This document shows, in pieces, positions 38,432-49,850 of a stretch of 64,000 nucleotides of DNA; position 1 is the stretch's first letter, and every line of letters begins with the position of its first letter. The translations under genes were made by a program, and so were the position numbers. Under the pieces are notes generated by a model. That model was not told the DNA's origin, searched no databases, and worked only from the letters and a program-made list of their open reading frames with translations. The stretch spans positions 21,700,001-21,764,000 of the forward strand of contig OU612065.1 of assembly GCA_914767715.1 (NCBI GenBank), written 5' to 3'. This DNA is from Membranipora membranacea (Eukaryota > Bryozoa > Gymnolaemata > Cheilostomatida > Membraniporidae).

Positions 38432-38517
38432 GCCGCCATAGCTCAGTGGCAGAGCGCCTGTCTAGTACAGTATATATGGAAAACAGGAGGTCATGAGTTC
38501 AAATCTCATTGGTGGCT
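38432..38517 (+). tRNA. tRNA-Thr(AGU): tRNA-Thr(AGU) with 14-nt intron
   Basis: Full cloverleaf seen by hand: acceptor GCCGCCA (38432-38438) pairs with TGGTGGC (38510-38516), one G-U; D stem GCTC/GAGC; anticodon stem CCTGT (38457-38461) with ACAGG (38483-38487); anticodon AGT at 38464-38466; T stem ATGAG/CTCAT around TTCAAAT; discriminator T at 38517. A 14-nt intron (38468-38481) sits one base 3' of the anticodon, the canonical eukaryotic site. The anticodon arm matches eukaryotic tRNA-Thr. A TTTT terminator follows at 38521. Confidence 0.9.
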
Positions 38518-40103
38518 ACAGTTTTGTGATTTTGTTTGGCCTGTCTCTCCAAGTTTGGATAAAGTACAACCATATCGTTTGAAAAATCAGATAAAATGAT
38601 ACGTATTTGATAAATACCATAAACATATAAATACTCTAGACTGGAAACTATTGGCTATTTGATACAGGCTCAGTGTCTTCTCTAATTCATTGATGCGACG
38701 TCACTGCGCTATTCACTTTTTCTCTGTAGTGCATAGGTCAGAATAGGAGTTATCTCCACATAAATATAATGCGTGAACAAAAGACCTTATTATTTCTAAA
38801 TATGACCACTACAACTGGGTAAAACCAGTGAATTTTACAGAACATGAACTAATGAAGTATACAATGTGATCAGTATACCGTGCCATCAAATATTGTGTGT
38901 GCCATGACAATATATGCTATAGCATGTTTCTGGTCTTAATATTTGTATGAAAAATGGTACGTCAACTTTTCAAAGTTCAAGGTTTTGCTCAGAATTTTAC
39001 CTAATTAGCTGCATCTGATCTTTCCAGCTGTCAGACGTGTTAAAGTAAGATGGAAAACACTAATGGACCTTGAGTGAGGTTTGATTTCAAATGTATCTTT
39101 GTCAACTAAATGCTTAAAAGCTCAGAACACTTAGTCTTTGTTCTTCATGGTTCTTGCTCTTGGCTAATGATGGAATTTTAGTGCGGTGAACTAAAAAAAA
39201 ACATCTCAGCAGCCATCACAAGTAAATATTAACTGTAGATACAACACAAGCAAGCAAGTCACCTATAACACTAGTTTGTTCCCTCGGAGGACGGTGGTGG
39301 AGGGATATTTAAAAAGCTGTGTATCAAATCAGTCTGTACCTTTGTATAGTCTATATTGAGCCAAGATCTACAAAGTTGTCCAGGGACCTAAATCTGCAAC
39401 ATGAGTACGGCATCGTCTGATTCAAATTTTCTAAGGTAGGAAAGGCGGAAGATTTATTCTTCTGTCTGCGACTTCCTAATGTATTAAACAGAACCAACAG
39501 AGAGCCATTAGAGTCCAACTGCTGGTACTCAGAATTTGAAATTCGCACCTTATACCCATATCTACAATACCCTATAGGATGAAAATATTCACTGATTTAA
39601 ATTTAGCGACCTGGCCAAGTATTGGAAAACTTATTAGTGAATCATTAATGAATATCGATTTTGTAAATCCACTATGTACAATATCATTGGTAACTTTGCA
39701 AACACTTTATAATTTGATTAGGGCAAGGAGTTAAAGACTTACCTTTAACTCCTTGATTATGGAAGTAATATTTTGGATATTTACGTGCATACTTAATATG
39801 CGAGATTTAAATTTTGATAAAAGTTTTCATGTTGTGGGGTAATCTCGTAAACACATAAATACCTTAGACTGGAAACTACTGGTTAATTGAAGCATGAACA
39901 GGGTCCTCCCTAATTTAGTGCATTCCTCATGACCGATGTCACTGCGCTTTTCAAAACTCCATACATTTTTTTGCAGTAGCATGCATAAACAGTGTAGATT
40001 CAGGCTTGATCTACAAGCAGACAGGTCAATATCAATTAGCCATTTGTACACATAAATACATATTTAAATAGATTAAATATAGTATTAATTACTCAATGCG
40101 TAC

Positions 40104-40331
40104 ATGATTCTTTCTCTGATCGGAGGGTTCATAACCAGAACGATGCGACTAAGCTGTAACCTTTGTGTCGAGGATGTGGCCAAAGCGAGGGAAGTTGACA
40201 TGCCGACACTAATCAAACTTAGGAAACGTGGTGGACTCAAAACCCCTTCCGAAGCAGTTTTTAGAGTGTGTCTTTTGTCAGAGAGATTAATCAGATCATT
40301 GCTTAAACAGGTTTGGGTCCTAAATTCCTAA
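40104..40331 (+). pseudogene. Possible transposase C-terminal fragment
   Basis: A 75-codon frame containing CNLCVEDV and LRKRGGLKTPSEAVFRVC. The L-x2-RGGL-x-x-PS pattern recalls the C-terminal end of P-element/THAP9-like and related transposases (from memory). It lies inside the 3-kb inverted-repeat element, which supports a transposase origin. No start, no catalytic residues. Confidence 0.4.
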
Positions 40332-40483
40332 AGTCCTAAATTATGTAAGGATCCGCGCTCATCATGAGGCCGTTTTGAAAATGGATGCAAACACTCTTAT
40401 TCGGTCCAAATTGACCCGCCACCCTATATTCAGCCATGTCTGATAAGATAAGTCTCGGTAAATGTACAGCCACTAAATTATCG

Positions 40484-40668
40484 ATTGATATGGCCAGTCT
40501 AAGCCACTTTTATTTTCTCTACAGCATGCACATTATACTCAATATTTATGTGATTGATTGGGCCAGTCTGGACCATTTTCTGAATCGATAAGAATCTTGC
40601 TTAATTTTTGAATGTCTTTAACTTGACAAAATTTTTCTTTGGATTGATTGGGCCAGTCTGGGCTGCAT
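40484..40668 (+). repeat. Three spaced copies of a GGCCAGTCT motif
   Basis: GATTGATTGGGCCAGTCTGG occurs at about 40553 and 40643, with a variant GATTGATATGGCCAGTCTAA at about 40484. Spacing 69 and 90 bp. Could be subterminal repeats of the surrounding element. Confidence 0.6.
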
Positions 40669-41649
40669 TTAAATCATCCATGATAATAGTTAAGTTTTTT
40701 ATCCCTATCAAATATTCTATTCATGTCCTGTAGCAAGCCAGCGGATTATTCTCACAAGGTGAGTTAAATTGTGGTATTTTATCAAATCTTGTCTCCTGTG
40801 CGATGAAGAGACCTGTTGTTCTGCCAGTTAATTTTCTTCAAAAATAAAGTCTCAAGAGGAATACCAACCAAATGTTGGGGAAACACTAGACATCTAGGTC
40901 ATATGTGAGATTATAAACCCTCAACGCTATTGAAATATTCCACTGCTTATAATTTGTTGATTTTTACACAGATTGATACATGTGTATCAGGGAGGGATGT
41001 GTAGGAATACCATGTCAATCTAAGACCAAAATTTCTAGCTTATGCTAGTTCACAATGTCAGTAAGATTGATCCAGAAGTAGCTAATATCCGACAATATTA
41101 TCATGCAAAATCACAGAGCTCAGATTTTAAGCCTTTTGTTGACAAAATACATTTGAAATTCAACCATAGTCAAGGACCATCAGTATTATCCATCTTACGG
41201 TTACATGTCTGACAGTTGGAAAGATCAGATGCAGTTAATTAAATGAAAATGCTGAGCAAAACCTTAAACTTACAATAGTCGATGCACCATTTTTCATACA
41301 AATTCTTCAGGCCAGAAGCAGCTATTAATGTAAGTTGTTATTGCACGGACAATATTTGATTGCACGATATACTGATCACATTTTATACTTTATTACTATA
41401 TGTTCTATAAAATTCATTGATTGTACCAAGTTTTAGTGGTCAAATTTAGAAATAACAGGGTGTTTTATTCTTACATTACATGTATGGGGACATGACTCCT
41501 ATTCTGGCCTATGCGCAACAGTGAAAAAGTGAATAGCGCAGTGACGTCGTGTCACTGAATTAGAGAAGACGCTCTCAGCCAGTAGTTTCCAGTCTAGAGT
41601 ATTTATATGTTTATGATAAATACAAACTCTCGCGTCTTAGCATAGAAAT

Positions 41650-42590
41650 ATGACACACAATGGGCCAAATTGCACCAAATTGCGGAACGCAGAGTGGTAC
41701 TAGGGATAGGGAGTTCGTCAGCAGAAGACATCCTGATTTATAGATCTACAACTTGTCATGTATGAGTGAGACCATGGAGTAACAGGTGACAATAGTATAC
41801 CTCCTTGGTTTAATTAACAATTAATAACTAATGAACCAACAAGGAGTGGTTACTCCTGAGTCCTGTTGGTTATAGAAGCCTGCATTACGTGAAAAGATTC
41901 TAAGTGAATAAAAAGAAGTTAATCATAATCAATTGTTATATCTGGATATTGACATTTTAATTAAGGTTTCATTACCAGAAGAATGTCCAGGGACCCTAAT
42001 GATTGATTTATAAGTAGATTGTGTCAGTTAAAAATAATGAGCAATCAATCTCCCTGGTACGTTAATAATGTTTCCTCTTAATGTTAGTTAGTTAGTTAAA
42101 TCTTTATTGCTTAAAGAACGCAGAAAAGGAGGAAAAATAAAGTGCCTATACTTGCAGGCATGCTGTTGAGCTTAGAACATTTTGGTTCACATGGAAAAAA
42201 CACAAGGGATATTTATACTTCAGAACGTCCAGCTGCGCTACCACACACATTCCCAGACGGAGCTTCTTTGTTCCTCTTCCTTTTAATGCTGTGCATCACT
42301 AAAGAGTATAATATATAATGTTATGTTCCCCTAACTATTGTCAGTTGTGATATTGGGATTGGAATAAAAGTAGCAATTCTATCAGCTCACTCTTTCCTTA
42401 TCAACATCTCACACTATCCAACTCATAAGAATTCTCCCAATATAACTCACCATCGAAACACAACACTAAGCATTACACACAGCATAAATACAGGACATTA
42501 TCAGAAACAAAGATGTAACTATACCATCAAACAAATGAGATCATTCTCAGTTACATCACAATGACATGAGTGAATGAAGGATACCTAGCC
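41650..42590. other. Intergenic, no gene recognised
   Basis: Contains one short inverted repeat built on CTCCTTGGTT (41801-41846). No coding sequence or RNA gene seen. Confidence 0.5.
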
Positions 42591-42591
42591 A

Positions 42592-42642
42592 AGCCTGTCT
42601 TGACAAGCTCTGTCCCACAACAAAGCTTATCAAGACAGGCTA
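42592..42642. mobile_element. Mini hairpin element, AGCCTGTC family, copy 1
   Basis: AGCCTGTCTTGACAAGCT and its near-perfect reverse complement enclose about 14 bp. The same termini recur at 43324-43429 and, degraded, in intron 1 of genes D and F. Confidence 0.75.
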
Positions 42643-42833
42643 GGGGGATACCCAGCCTGCACAGTTGAAGGTTTATAGTTATAGGTGAGGTGATATTTTT
42701 GTCAATGAAACCAAAGAGTAACAGGGGAGCTATTACTCCTTGATGAAACAAAGGTCAGCCATTGCTTTTACACAGACTTATAAGCCTGCCCTCTGTTAGT
42801 GAAAATTATTCTTTCTTCAGATCACAGGTCTAC

Positions 42834-42888
42834 TCCAAAACCTGGGATTTTGGCAATGTTTGACTGCCCCCCTTGAGTTTTTGTTGTT

Positions 42889-42937
<49 letters not shown>

Positions 42938-43027
42938 CAAACAACAAAAACTCAAGGGGGCAGTCAAACCAATGAACTAAACCTTTAGTTCATTGGTCAA
43001 ACATTGCCAAAATCCCAGGTTCTGGAT
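42834..43027. mobile_element. Hairpin element with (TTG)n loop and nested palindrome
   Basis: The left arm (CCTGGGATTTTGGCAATG, TTTGACTGCCCC, CTTGAGTTTTTGTTG) is the reverse complement of the right arm, separated by about 45 bp of (TTG)n. The right arm is split by a 26-bp palindrome, CAATGAACTAAA plus its complement (about 42970-42995), flanked by a repeated GTCAAAC (42963-42969 and 42996-43002). Confidence 0.9.
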
Positions 43028-43323
43028 TGACATGTGCTTCAGATTGTCTGCCTTTGTGTTACCAGATAACAATACATTCTATCATCTTTTTTATGTGACA
43101 AGTGTAGACAACTCTGTTCAGCCACAATGAGCTGAAGAAATCACTAACAAATCGAAGATAAATGAGTATAAGAGAAAGCTATTTGTTTTTCTTAGTTCCT
43201 GAAGTTTTGTGGATAATCATGCTGAAAAAAGTTTGAAAAACTTTCTGGTACAGCCCTTGAACCAAGTATTATGTGAACTGTCTTAAACTACATTACGTCT
43301 ACATAAGTTATCGTGTAGTTATT

Positions 43324-43429
43324 CTGTCTTGACAAGCTTTGTTCATGGGTGGGCGGATGGGTCGGCGGGTGGGTGGGGGGATAATCACCACCACCCCCAC
43401 CAACCCCCGAACAAAGCTTGTCAGGACAG
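43324..43429. mobile_element. Mini hairpin element, AGCCTGTC family, copy 2, G-rich loop
   Basis: CTGTCTTGACAAGCTTTGTT and its near-perfect complement (ending 43429) flank a G-rich then C-rich interior (43346-43408) with several GGG runs, able to extend the hairpin or form a G-quadruplex. Confidence 0.8.
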
Positions 43430-43737
43430 GCTATCGTGTAGTGTACCAGAGTAGTTTGTCTTTTTAACTATGAATAGGTAAAACTTTTGCTTTTCATTTA
43501 ACTTTCCCAATCAACTTTGAGGAGTTATAAATTATACAAATAAGCTTTTGTATCCTATATAGCAAAGAAACAATACCTTGCCTATTTTTTGTAATGTTCT
43601 TTTATTCTTCTGAATAATAAAATTTTATTGATCAAGAACGCAAGCAGTGCAGCTAATGACTGAGCGATTCATGTGATTAAAAAGTGCTAGGCATTACAAA
43701 TTCTTTTTGCTCGCAAAATTCATACTTTTTGAAGAAG

Positions 43738-44619
43738 ATGGATTTATCCATCTGGCTGTGGCCAGCAATTCTCTTCTCATCCGCGTTTCCTTCCTACCAA
43801 CAACATCTCTCTGGAACTGGACGCATCCTAAATAAACGTTCCCCGTATATTGGCTCAGTTGTTCTGTATGATGCAGATAGCTGCAATCGTTCTTCTCCTA
43901 CAAAGATAAGTGATCAGGATGCGATGGCTCTGTGGGTCTCGCCATTTCAGTCAACAGATATGTCACGGAGATTGAGCGCTGTACAGCTTGGTACCTGCCG
44001 AGTAGCCATAGTTGGTACTAAGTACCTCAAGTACAAGTTCTATGACTTACACTACCATGATGAAGAGGCTGTAATGCATGACATTAGCAATTGTGACATA
44101 ATAATCAACATCTATGACTCAAAATACGCAGATAATCCGCAGGTAAAATAAAACCTTCCAGGTCATGAGCTTTCTCTACCTACAACATGTGGATCTACCT
44201 CTGTCACTTTAGATAGGCATATTCTGGTTGTCCTGACTTGTATACATATACTCTGTTCTGAGTAGTAGTTTCTCTTCCTTTAAATGTCCTTGATCAGCGT
44301 ACAACCACATAGCGGTTACACGTAACAATCTCTTGTCTTGCGCTAATCTAAGATCTCAGACGACTGCATTGTGCAAGTTTGTTATACCACAAACTCGCAC
44401 TTACAGCTGTCTGATCACAAAGCCTTGTCTTGCGCATAAAACTAGTTTTTTTTACTCTTGCTTGTCTTCCATTTTTTTTACAGAAATCTTATTATTGCGC
44501 CTCATCATTTCCAACAGATGATTTTGTCAGCACAACATCAAACTACATGATCATCGAAATCGTCAATCCTAATAAGAGGATAGATTTCAGTTTTATCATG
44601 AATGTACATGAAGATGAAG
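43738..44619 (+). CDS. Gene A: four-Cys ectodomain protein, membrane exon not found
   Basis: Not recognised; most diverged member of the local family. Exon 1 is 43738-44142 (phase 0 donor), exon 2 is 44484-44619 (phase 1 donor), 180 residues. The ATG at 43738 begins a signal peptide (MDLSIWLWPAILFSSAF). Ectodomain cysteines: DSC, GTCRV, SNCDIIINIY, YYCASS, then YMIIEIVNPNKRIDFSF, aligning with the IELVNP..FDFQF block of genes C and E. It lacks the Ser/Thr stalk. No transmembrane exon was found before gene B at 45930; it could be partial, or splice onto the phase-compatible gene B exon 3 at 48432. Confidence 0.65.
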
Positions 44620-45929
44620 GTAGGTAAGCTTACTGATTGCCATATTTCAAGAATTAAGATGCAAGATCCATTTTTATTTGGTAATATTGTCAATGGCATA
44701 TCCCAATTATAGTGTTGGAAAATCTTTGGTGAGCACTCATTGGTCATTGATCAGATTGTGTGTTCCTATGGCATTCCATTTTAATCAACAGCCGCTCATC
44801 GATTGTGGAATGCTACCAACCGCGACCTCGCCAATGTTTGATAATTTTAACTGGGTTGCGAGTCACTCGAAATTTAAAACTACTGTCATCAATTTCTCAC
44901 CTTTGTTTTGGGGATTTGATCACCAAATGATGTGATAGTCTGTCCTTACAAGCTTGATGCATTTTTGAGTAGAAGTTGTCAATGAAGGCTTATTACATGG
45001 TTAATATGGTAAATATGCTGGAATATTCCCAGGGTGTTTATGTCTCAAACTCCTTAAATGAGCAGGAACCAGGAACGTCGCAGGAACAGCCCTCCAAGTT
45101 AGGAGTAGTGCTGCCTCTCCAAACGGGTACACAACTCCATACTGTTAGCACATGGTTTTAGTAGTGTAATTTGCTTCATTGCTGCGAGCATCTCTGCTAT
45201 GTCTTTCTATTTGATCTTAGATGATAAGGTTCCATAGCCTGCATGGTTTAGTATTGCAGTTTATTGTATTGCACAGTAGTTTTGTATGTATGTAACCAGC
45301 ATCCTTAAAATGAGACAGACACAAATCGTATTTATATATATATATACAAACTGCTACAAGCAGAAAATAACTGTTTCCGGACCACACAGGAATCACCATA
45401 TGACGATTGAAAAAAAAGATGACCCTGTATTGATACCTTATGGTTTTCACTCAAAAGTCATACTCACGATCGATCGCATATGGTATTCATGCCATAGATA
45501 GATTAATGACTGCCTAAATCACAACAAAAATGCCTGAGGAACATAATACATGCTGGTCAAAACAACACAGTGGAGAACCATTCCAATATATCGCAGATGA
45601 CCTAAAACATCCTCACTATATTTTTTCATTCGTTGGGTCTGCGATGACTATCTAATAATACATCATTGTTCTTTACATAATAACATATTTACATATCACT
45701 TATTACTATTCAGCATGCAATTTTATTACAAGCATCAATCATTTCTCTCAAGCGTTTGACACACAGTGTGGTGCCTGTTGCCGGTGCCAAGTTTTGGCAT
45801 TAGTGAAAGGTGCCATTAAATGAAACTCTGCCAACTATGTAAGCTTAGTCTAGTTAGACTAGTAGGACAGTCGTGAGGATATAGCATACTAGTGTGGTGA
45901 ATGCAGTAGCATCTTCAGAGGACATTACC
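44620..45929 (+). other. Gap between genes A and B
   Basis: No transmembrane-encoding exon, repeat family or RNA gene recognised. A short TA microsatellite lies near 45336. Confidence 0.5.
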
Positions 45930-48646
45930 ATGTGTCATTGGATACATCTTTTTACACTCTTACTTTTATTACCAGTTGAAGGACGGACAAGCCTAAACAA
46001 ACCTCCAGAAAAAGCCACCACTACTACACCAAAGAGTTCTGCAGTCACCCATCCGGATGAACATTATGCAGACATAACTGTAAAGTGGATGAATGATGCA
46101 AACACTTGTGACCTTCCAAAGAACAAGATGTATTATGAGATCGGACCGAGTGACGGCATGTATGTACAAGCATGGCATGAACCAGAGAATCGTACTGTGG
46201 TAATGGACTCCTGTCGGATAACTGTACATAGTAGTTATGCTAATGACAGCTTGTTGTATGAATTCTTCGGTAAAAAGAATCACATATCATGTGGTGACAG
46301 TAAGCAGCGCCAGCCACCGTCACTTTCTTTGTACGACTCAATCAACGCGCTCAAACCTATTGTGAGTGTATTATCAATGTATTGTGTATTCTATCGTGTC
46401 ATCCATGGTGTTATGCCTACCATTGAGGAGTAAGGTATTTGCAGAATTCGAATTTTGTTTTATCGCACATTCTTGATACAGTGAAACCAGGGAGAATCCA
46501 AGGACCAAGGAGTTACTCTTTGGTGAAACTTATTCTTGTCTAACATAAACTCTAGATCCAACCTTAGCTAGCTAAAACTTGTGCTAGCTAGCATTAAGTC
46601 ACCTCCCAACTAGCTAGACCAAACTCTAGCCATTATTTAGTCCTCATAGGTATTATAACTTCAGGGATCTGTTCCTGTCCCTGGCAGTTCCTGTTCCTAG
46701 CCGCAGTACATTGCAGTGTGTGTGTAGCAGTGTAGATTGAGCGATAGGCACTCCTGGTCAATGGTTTCATTCCTATTTTTCCTCTGGTAACAAACTTCCT
46801 ATTTTCTCTGAAAGCTTCAAGGATTTGATTCTCCCTAAGCAGCAAAATTATACCGACAGCACTCATGCTATCAGTAACAGAGTGATGCAACTATGAAATT
46901 TTGGAAAATTTTGGAAGTATTGATAGGTTCAACCATAGACAAAACACACAGCAAGTGTTGCGTGTTCAATCATAAATCAATATCTTTCTTCAAACTCACC
47001 ATTTTGGGGAGGACAGTCTATCAGTGCAAAATCTTCCAATCGTTTATCACAGATACAGCTGTTGCAATCTAATCTGTTTCTTTCTCAGATTCGAGTAACA
47101 TTAGTAACTTTAGACATTTGGCAGAAAGTAGACGAGGAAACAGACATGAAATATATTTTAGGTCGCTTGATGTTTTGTGAATCAAGCAGTGCATAACGTT
47201 ATGAACTTGTGCCATTAATCCATCAAGTTATCCCCTCTTGAAAACAAAGGGTTAACTTAGCCTGGGAAGGCTTTATGGGGGTTTGGTGGAGTGGACGGGA
47301 GAGACTCGCCGCAGACAGCCTGCCCTGGCTGATGTTAGCTAGAAAGTATGAAAATGCTATTTGGTATGATCCTCAACAAAAAGAATTTGGAGGAGTCATT
47401 GCTGCTCTCCCCTGTTATTTCTTGGATCTTATCGTAATATATATTTTTTTATATTTGTAGAAAACTTTCAGTTGCGATTCCTCTTTTAACATCAGCGCCA
47501 TAGTTGAAACAGGCGTTCTGGTTATTGAGCTGGATAACCCACAGAACAGTACAGACTTTGATTTCTCACTATATATAAGAGACGGAGAGCTCAGCCCAGG
47601 TAAAGTAAACACTTCAGTATATTACAATTTGTAGTCAAATCTGAGGAGTGAAATCTTTGTCTCCTCTTGCTGTAACGCCTTCAACGGACATAGTGTATGA
47701 AGCAGTATATAAGTGCTCAAACTCTGCCTGGGTTGATGGTAGAGGCATTTCATTATCAACCACATCCCGATTTCCCGTTGTCTTTGGTTGGAATGTAGTT
47801 GATAATGAAATGCCATTGCCACATTCATCAGCCGTGCGCAGTTTGCCTCTTAAAATAGCTTTTATAACATGTCCGCACTTATTATGCAAATGTGACATCC
47901 AATACATTTAAAGCATTGGATTCCATATCTGGAATAGCATCATTAGCTTTCTTTTGCAAAACAAAGGGCTTGCAAAAATAGCCAGTCCCTAGTAGCAATC
48001 TAGAAATGCCCTAATCATCGACACTGTATGGGGTATAATTACTGTTTGCAATTTTGTAAACAAGACAATTTCTCAGTCTAATTATTCATGCTACTAGGGA
48101 CAGCCAATCAGATAACAGTCAGATGGGTCCCTGTGTTTAGTGTCCTAACCATATAACGCTATGATACTATTTCCATTCTAAGAGAAGAATCTAATTCAGT
48201 GATTTAAAGCATTCAATCCAGAAGGGATAACTATTTTAAAATGTATACTAGAACACAAAAAGAAATCCTCCTGCTAAAAATGGAATTCTTGGCGATATTG
48301 TTGAATATGAACAACAATACAACATGCAATCCAGTATCCAACAGTTACAATTTGGTGCACAAAAATTGCAGGATCAATACTGTTCATCACTGACTGACTA
48401 ATTTTCTTTACGCTGTGATTTTATTTTCTAGTGAAGAAGTCTCACCCACTGCTTACAACTCCCGTCATTGTTGGAATCAGCGTGGCATGCAGCATTGTCG
48501 TACTGGCGATAGTTGTGGTTTTAGTCATGAAGCTTAAGAAAAAAGGCATTCGTGTCCCACAGAATAATGGAGGTGTTTCATACAATCAGATATATAACGA
48601 AACAGCTGTTCCTTTTGATGTATATGACACGTCTGATGCTATATAA
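45930..48646 (+). CDS. Gene B: type I membrane protein, four-Cys ectodomain, short tyrosine tail
   Basis: Not recognised; related to A and C-F. Exons 45930-46361, 47461-47599, 48432-48646, phases 0 and 1; 261 residues. The ATG at 45930 (ACCATGT) begins a signal peptide (IHLFTLLLLLPVEG). A Thr/Pro stretch follows, then cysteines NTC, DSCRIT, HISCGD, FSCDSS, and GVLVIELDNPQNSTDFDF, the family block. The last exon has a transmembrane helix (IVGISVACSIVVLAIVVVLV), a KLKKK stop-transfer and a 32-residue tail with YNQI, a possible Yxx-phi endocytosis signal, and several tyrosines. It lacks the proline-rich tail exon of C-F. AATAAA at 48803-48808 follows the stop by 157 bp. Confidence 0.8.
47749..47814. 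repeat. 17-bp inverted repeat in gene B intron 2
   Basis: GGCATTTCATTATCAAC and its exact reverse complement are separated by about 32 bp, inside a stretch with overlapping open frames on both strands. Probably a small hairpin element. Confidence 0.7.
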
Positions 48647-48802
48647 CTCCAAGCAGTGAGGTTGGGACACCCTCTCACCCCCCTTTATCCCAGTGAAGTA
48701 TTTTTAAAGGATTGAGTCTTGAGTTATACACTCCTGTTCTATAGTGGGATGGCTAGCTCCGCTGCTGATGTGTTTTGTGCCACATTTCATCCTTTTTGAT
48801 CG

Positions 48803-48808
48803 AATAAA
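48803..48808 (+). terminator. Polyadenylation signal of gene B
   Basis: AATAAA, 157 bp after the gene B stop codon. Confidence 0.5.
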
Positions 48809-49759
48809 ATATTTGACTAGGACAAGTTAATAAGTCCTCTTTGCCAGACATCTTCTCTACGGCGGTTGATTTATTGCTGGTTTATGTTTTATACTCCATA
48901 TTATTTAGCCAAATAAATGAATTACTGCTCATGACAAGGTTTTTTTTTGCCAAAAAAGCTGTTTGATCGTTCGTTGCTGAGATGAACGAGGGCTTTACCA
49001 TACCTATTGTTTCCAAAACTCTCACTTCTAAATGGAACTATAATTCCTAATTGAAAGACTGAAATTCTAGGGCTCTGTTTCATGAAGCCTCAGCATTTTC
49101 TTTATAGCACTCAATTTACATGGTTCCCATGCTCAAAAGGTTTTCTTCTATATATATATATACTTTTATTGTCAACAACAATTCATTATTACTAATGTTT
49201 TTCATGATGTGACATAAATTAAAAAATGAAAAATGATACAAACAAACATTGAACAAACATTAAAACAATTAAACAAATTGAACATTCTATGATTTTTACC
49301 GTTTTTCAAAATATGCCAATGTGAGTTTAAGATTTTTTCACATGCTCTCAGTCCTCAATGATCTGCTGGTGCTGTATCTGATGGTGATTTGATAGGAACA
49401 TTTTTTCTTCTTTCACTTTTATTGATATATTAATATATTAGTAATATATTACTGTGATTATTATGCATTTTGTTGAATTGAATTGATTCACTCTCTTGAT
49501 GTCTGAGTTTTCTGACTGATTTTTTTTGCAACTAGGATGATCTTTTAGGTTGGTGGGTCGATCGATCAGTCTTACACTGCAAGAACTCTTATAGCTGTGT
49601 ATGGCAAAAGCAAAACTTACTAGTTGAGACTGCATGCCGAAATCAGCGAGTCGTATAATCACTTTGCCAAGAATGGATGACCAAAGGTTCCCTGTGTTTG
49701 TTTGCTCTCAATTTGTAGGCAAGATAGAGAACACCTAGCAGTAGCTCCCAATGAACCAC

Positions 49760-49850
49760 TGCAATCCAGAGATTGCAGTTGGGTTCTAAACAAGGACAAT
49801 ATAACCTTGCATGCTGTAGGCCAGGCACTCTAACTAACTGGGTCAAGTTT
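49760..49850 (-). mobile_element. Possible tRNA-derived SINE (left block)
   Basis: On the minus strand, CCAGTTAGTTAGAGTGCCTG resembles a tRNA D arm/box A and GTTTAGAACCC a box B. A counterpart lies at about 56830-56930, with a small insertion near the anticodon region. Insertion therefore predates the block duplication. Confidence 0.4.

Larger units (their letters stand above)
38095..38560 (+). repeat. 178-bp tandem array carrying tRNA-Thr copies
   Basis: The unit, tRNA plus about 95 bp of spacer, repeats with a 178-bp period (tRNA starts at 38254 and 38432; 3' ends at 38153, 38331 and 38517). Spacers share TTTTGTGACRTCAGAAWGCTAT. The first spacer has a perfect TGACGTCA (38161-38168). Confidence 0.9.
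38609..41625. mobile_element. ~3.0-kb element with ~520-bp terminal inverted repeats
   Basis: The left arm (about 38609-39130) and the right arm (about 41105-41625) are reverse complements along their length, e.g. ATAAATACTCTAGACTGGAA on the left and its complement near 41598, and GCATCTGATCTTTCCA in both. A partial third copy of the outer arm lies at about 39835-39965. The 2-kb interior carries a possible transposase fragment (40104-40331). Probably a decayed cut-and-paste DNA transposon; superfamily uncertain, target duplication not identified. Confidence 0.8.

Noticed and set aside
47622-47911. Overlapping 60-90-codon frames on both strands
   Set aside because: Lie in gene B intron 2 and arise from a short inverted repeat that gives similar peptides on both strands.
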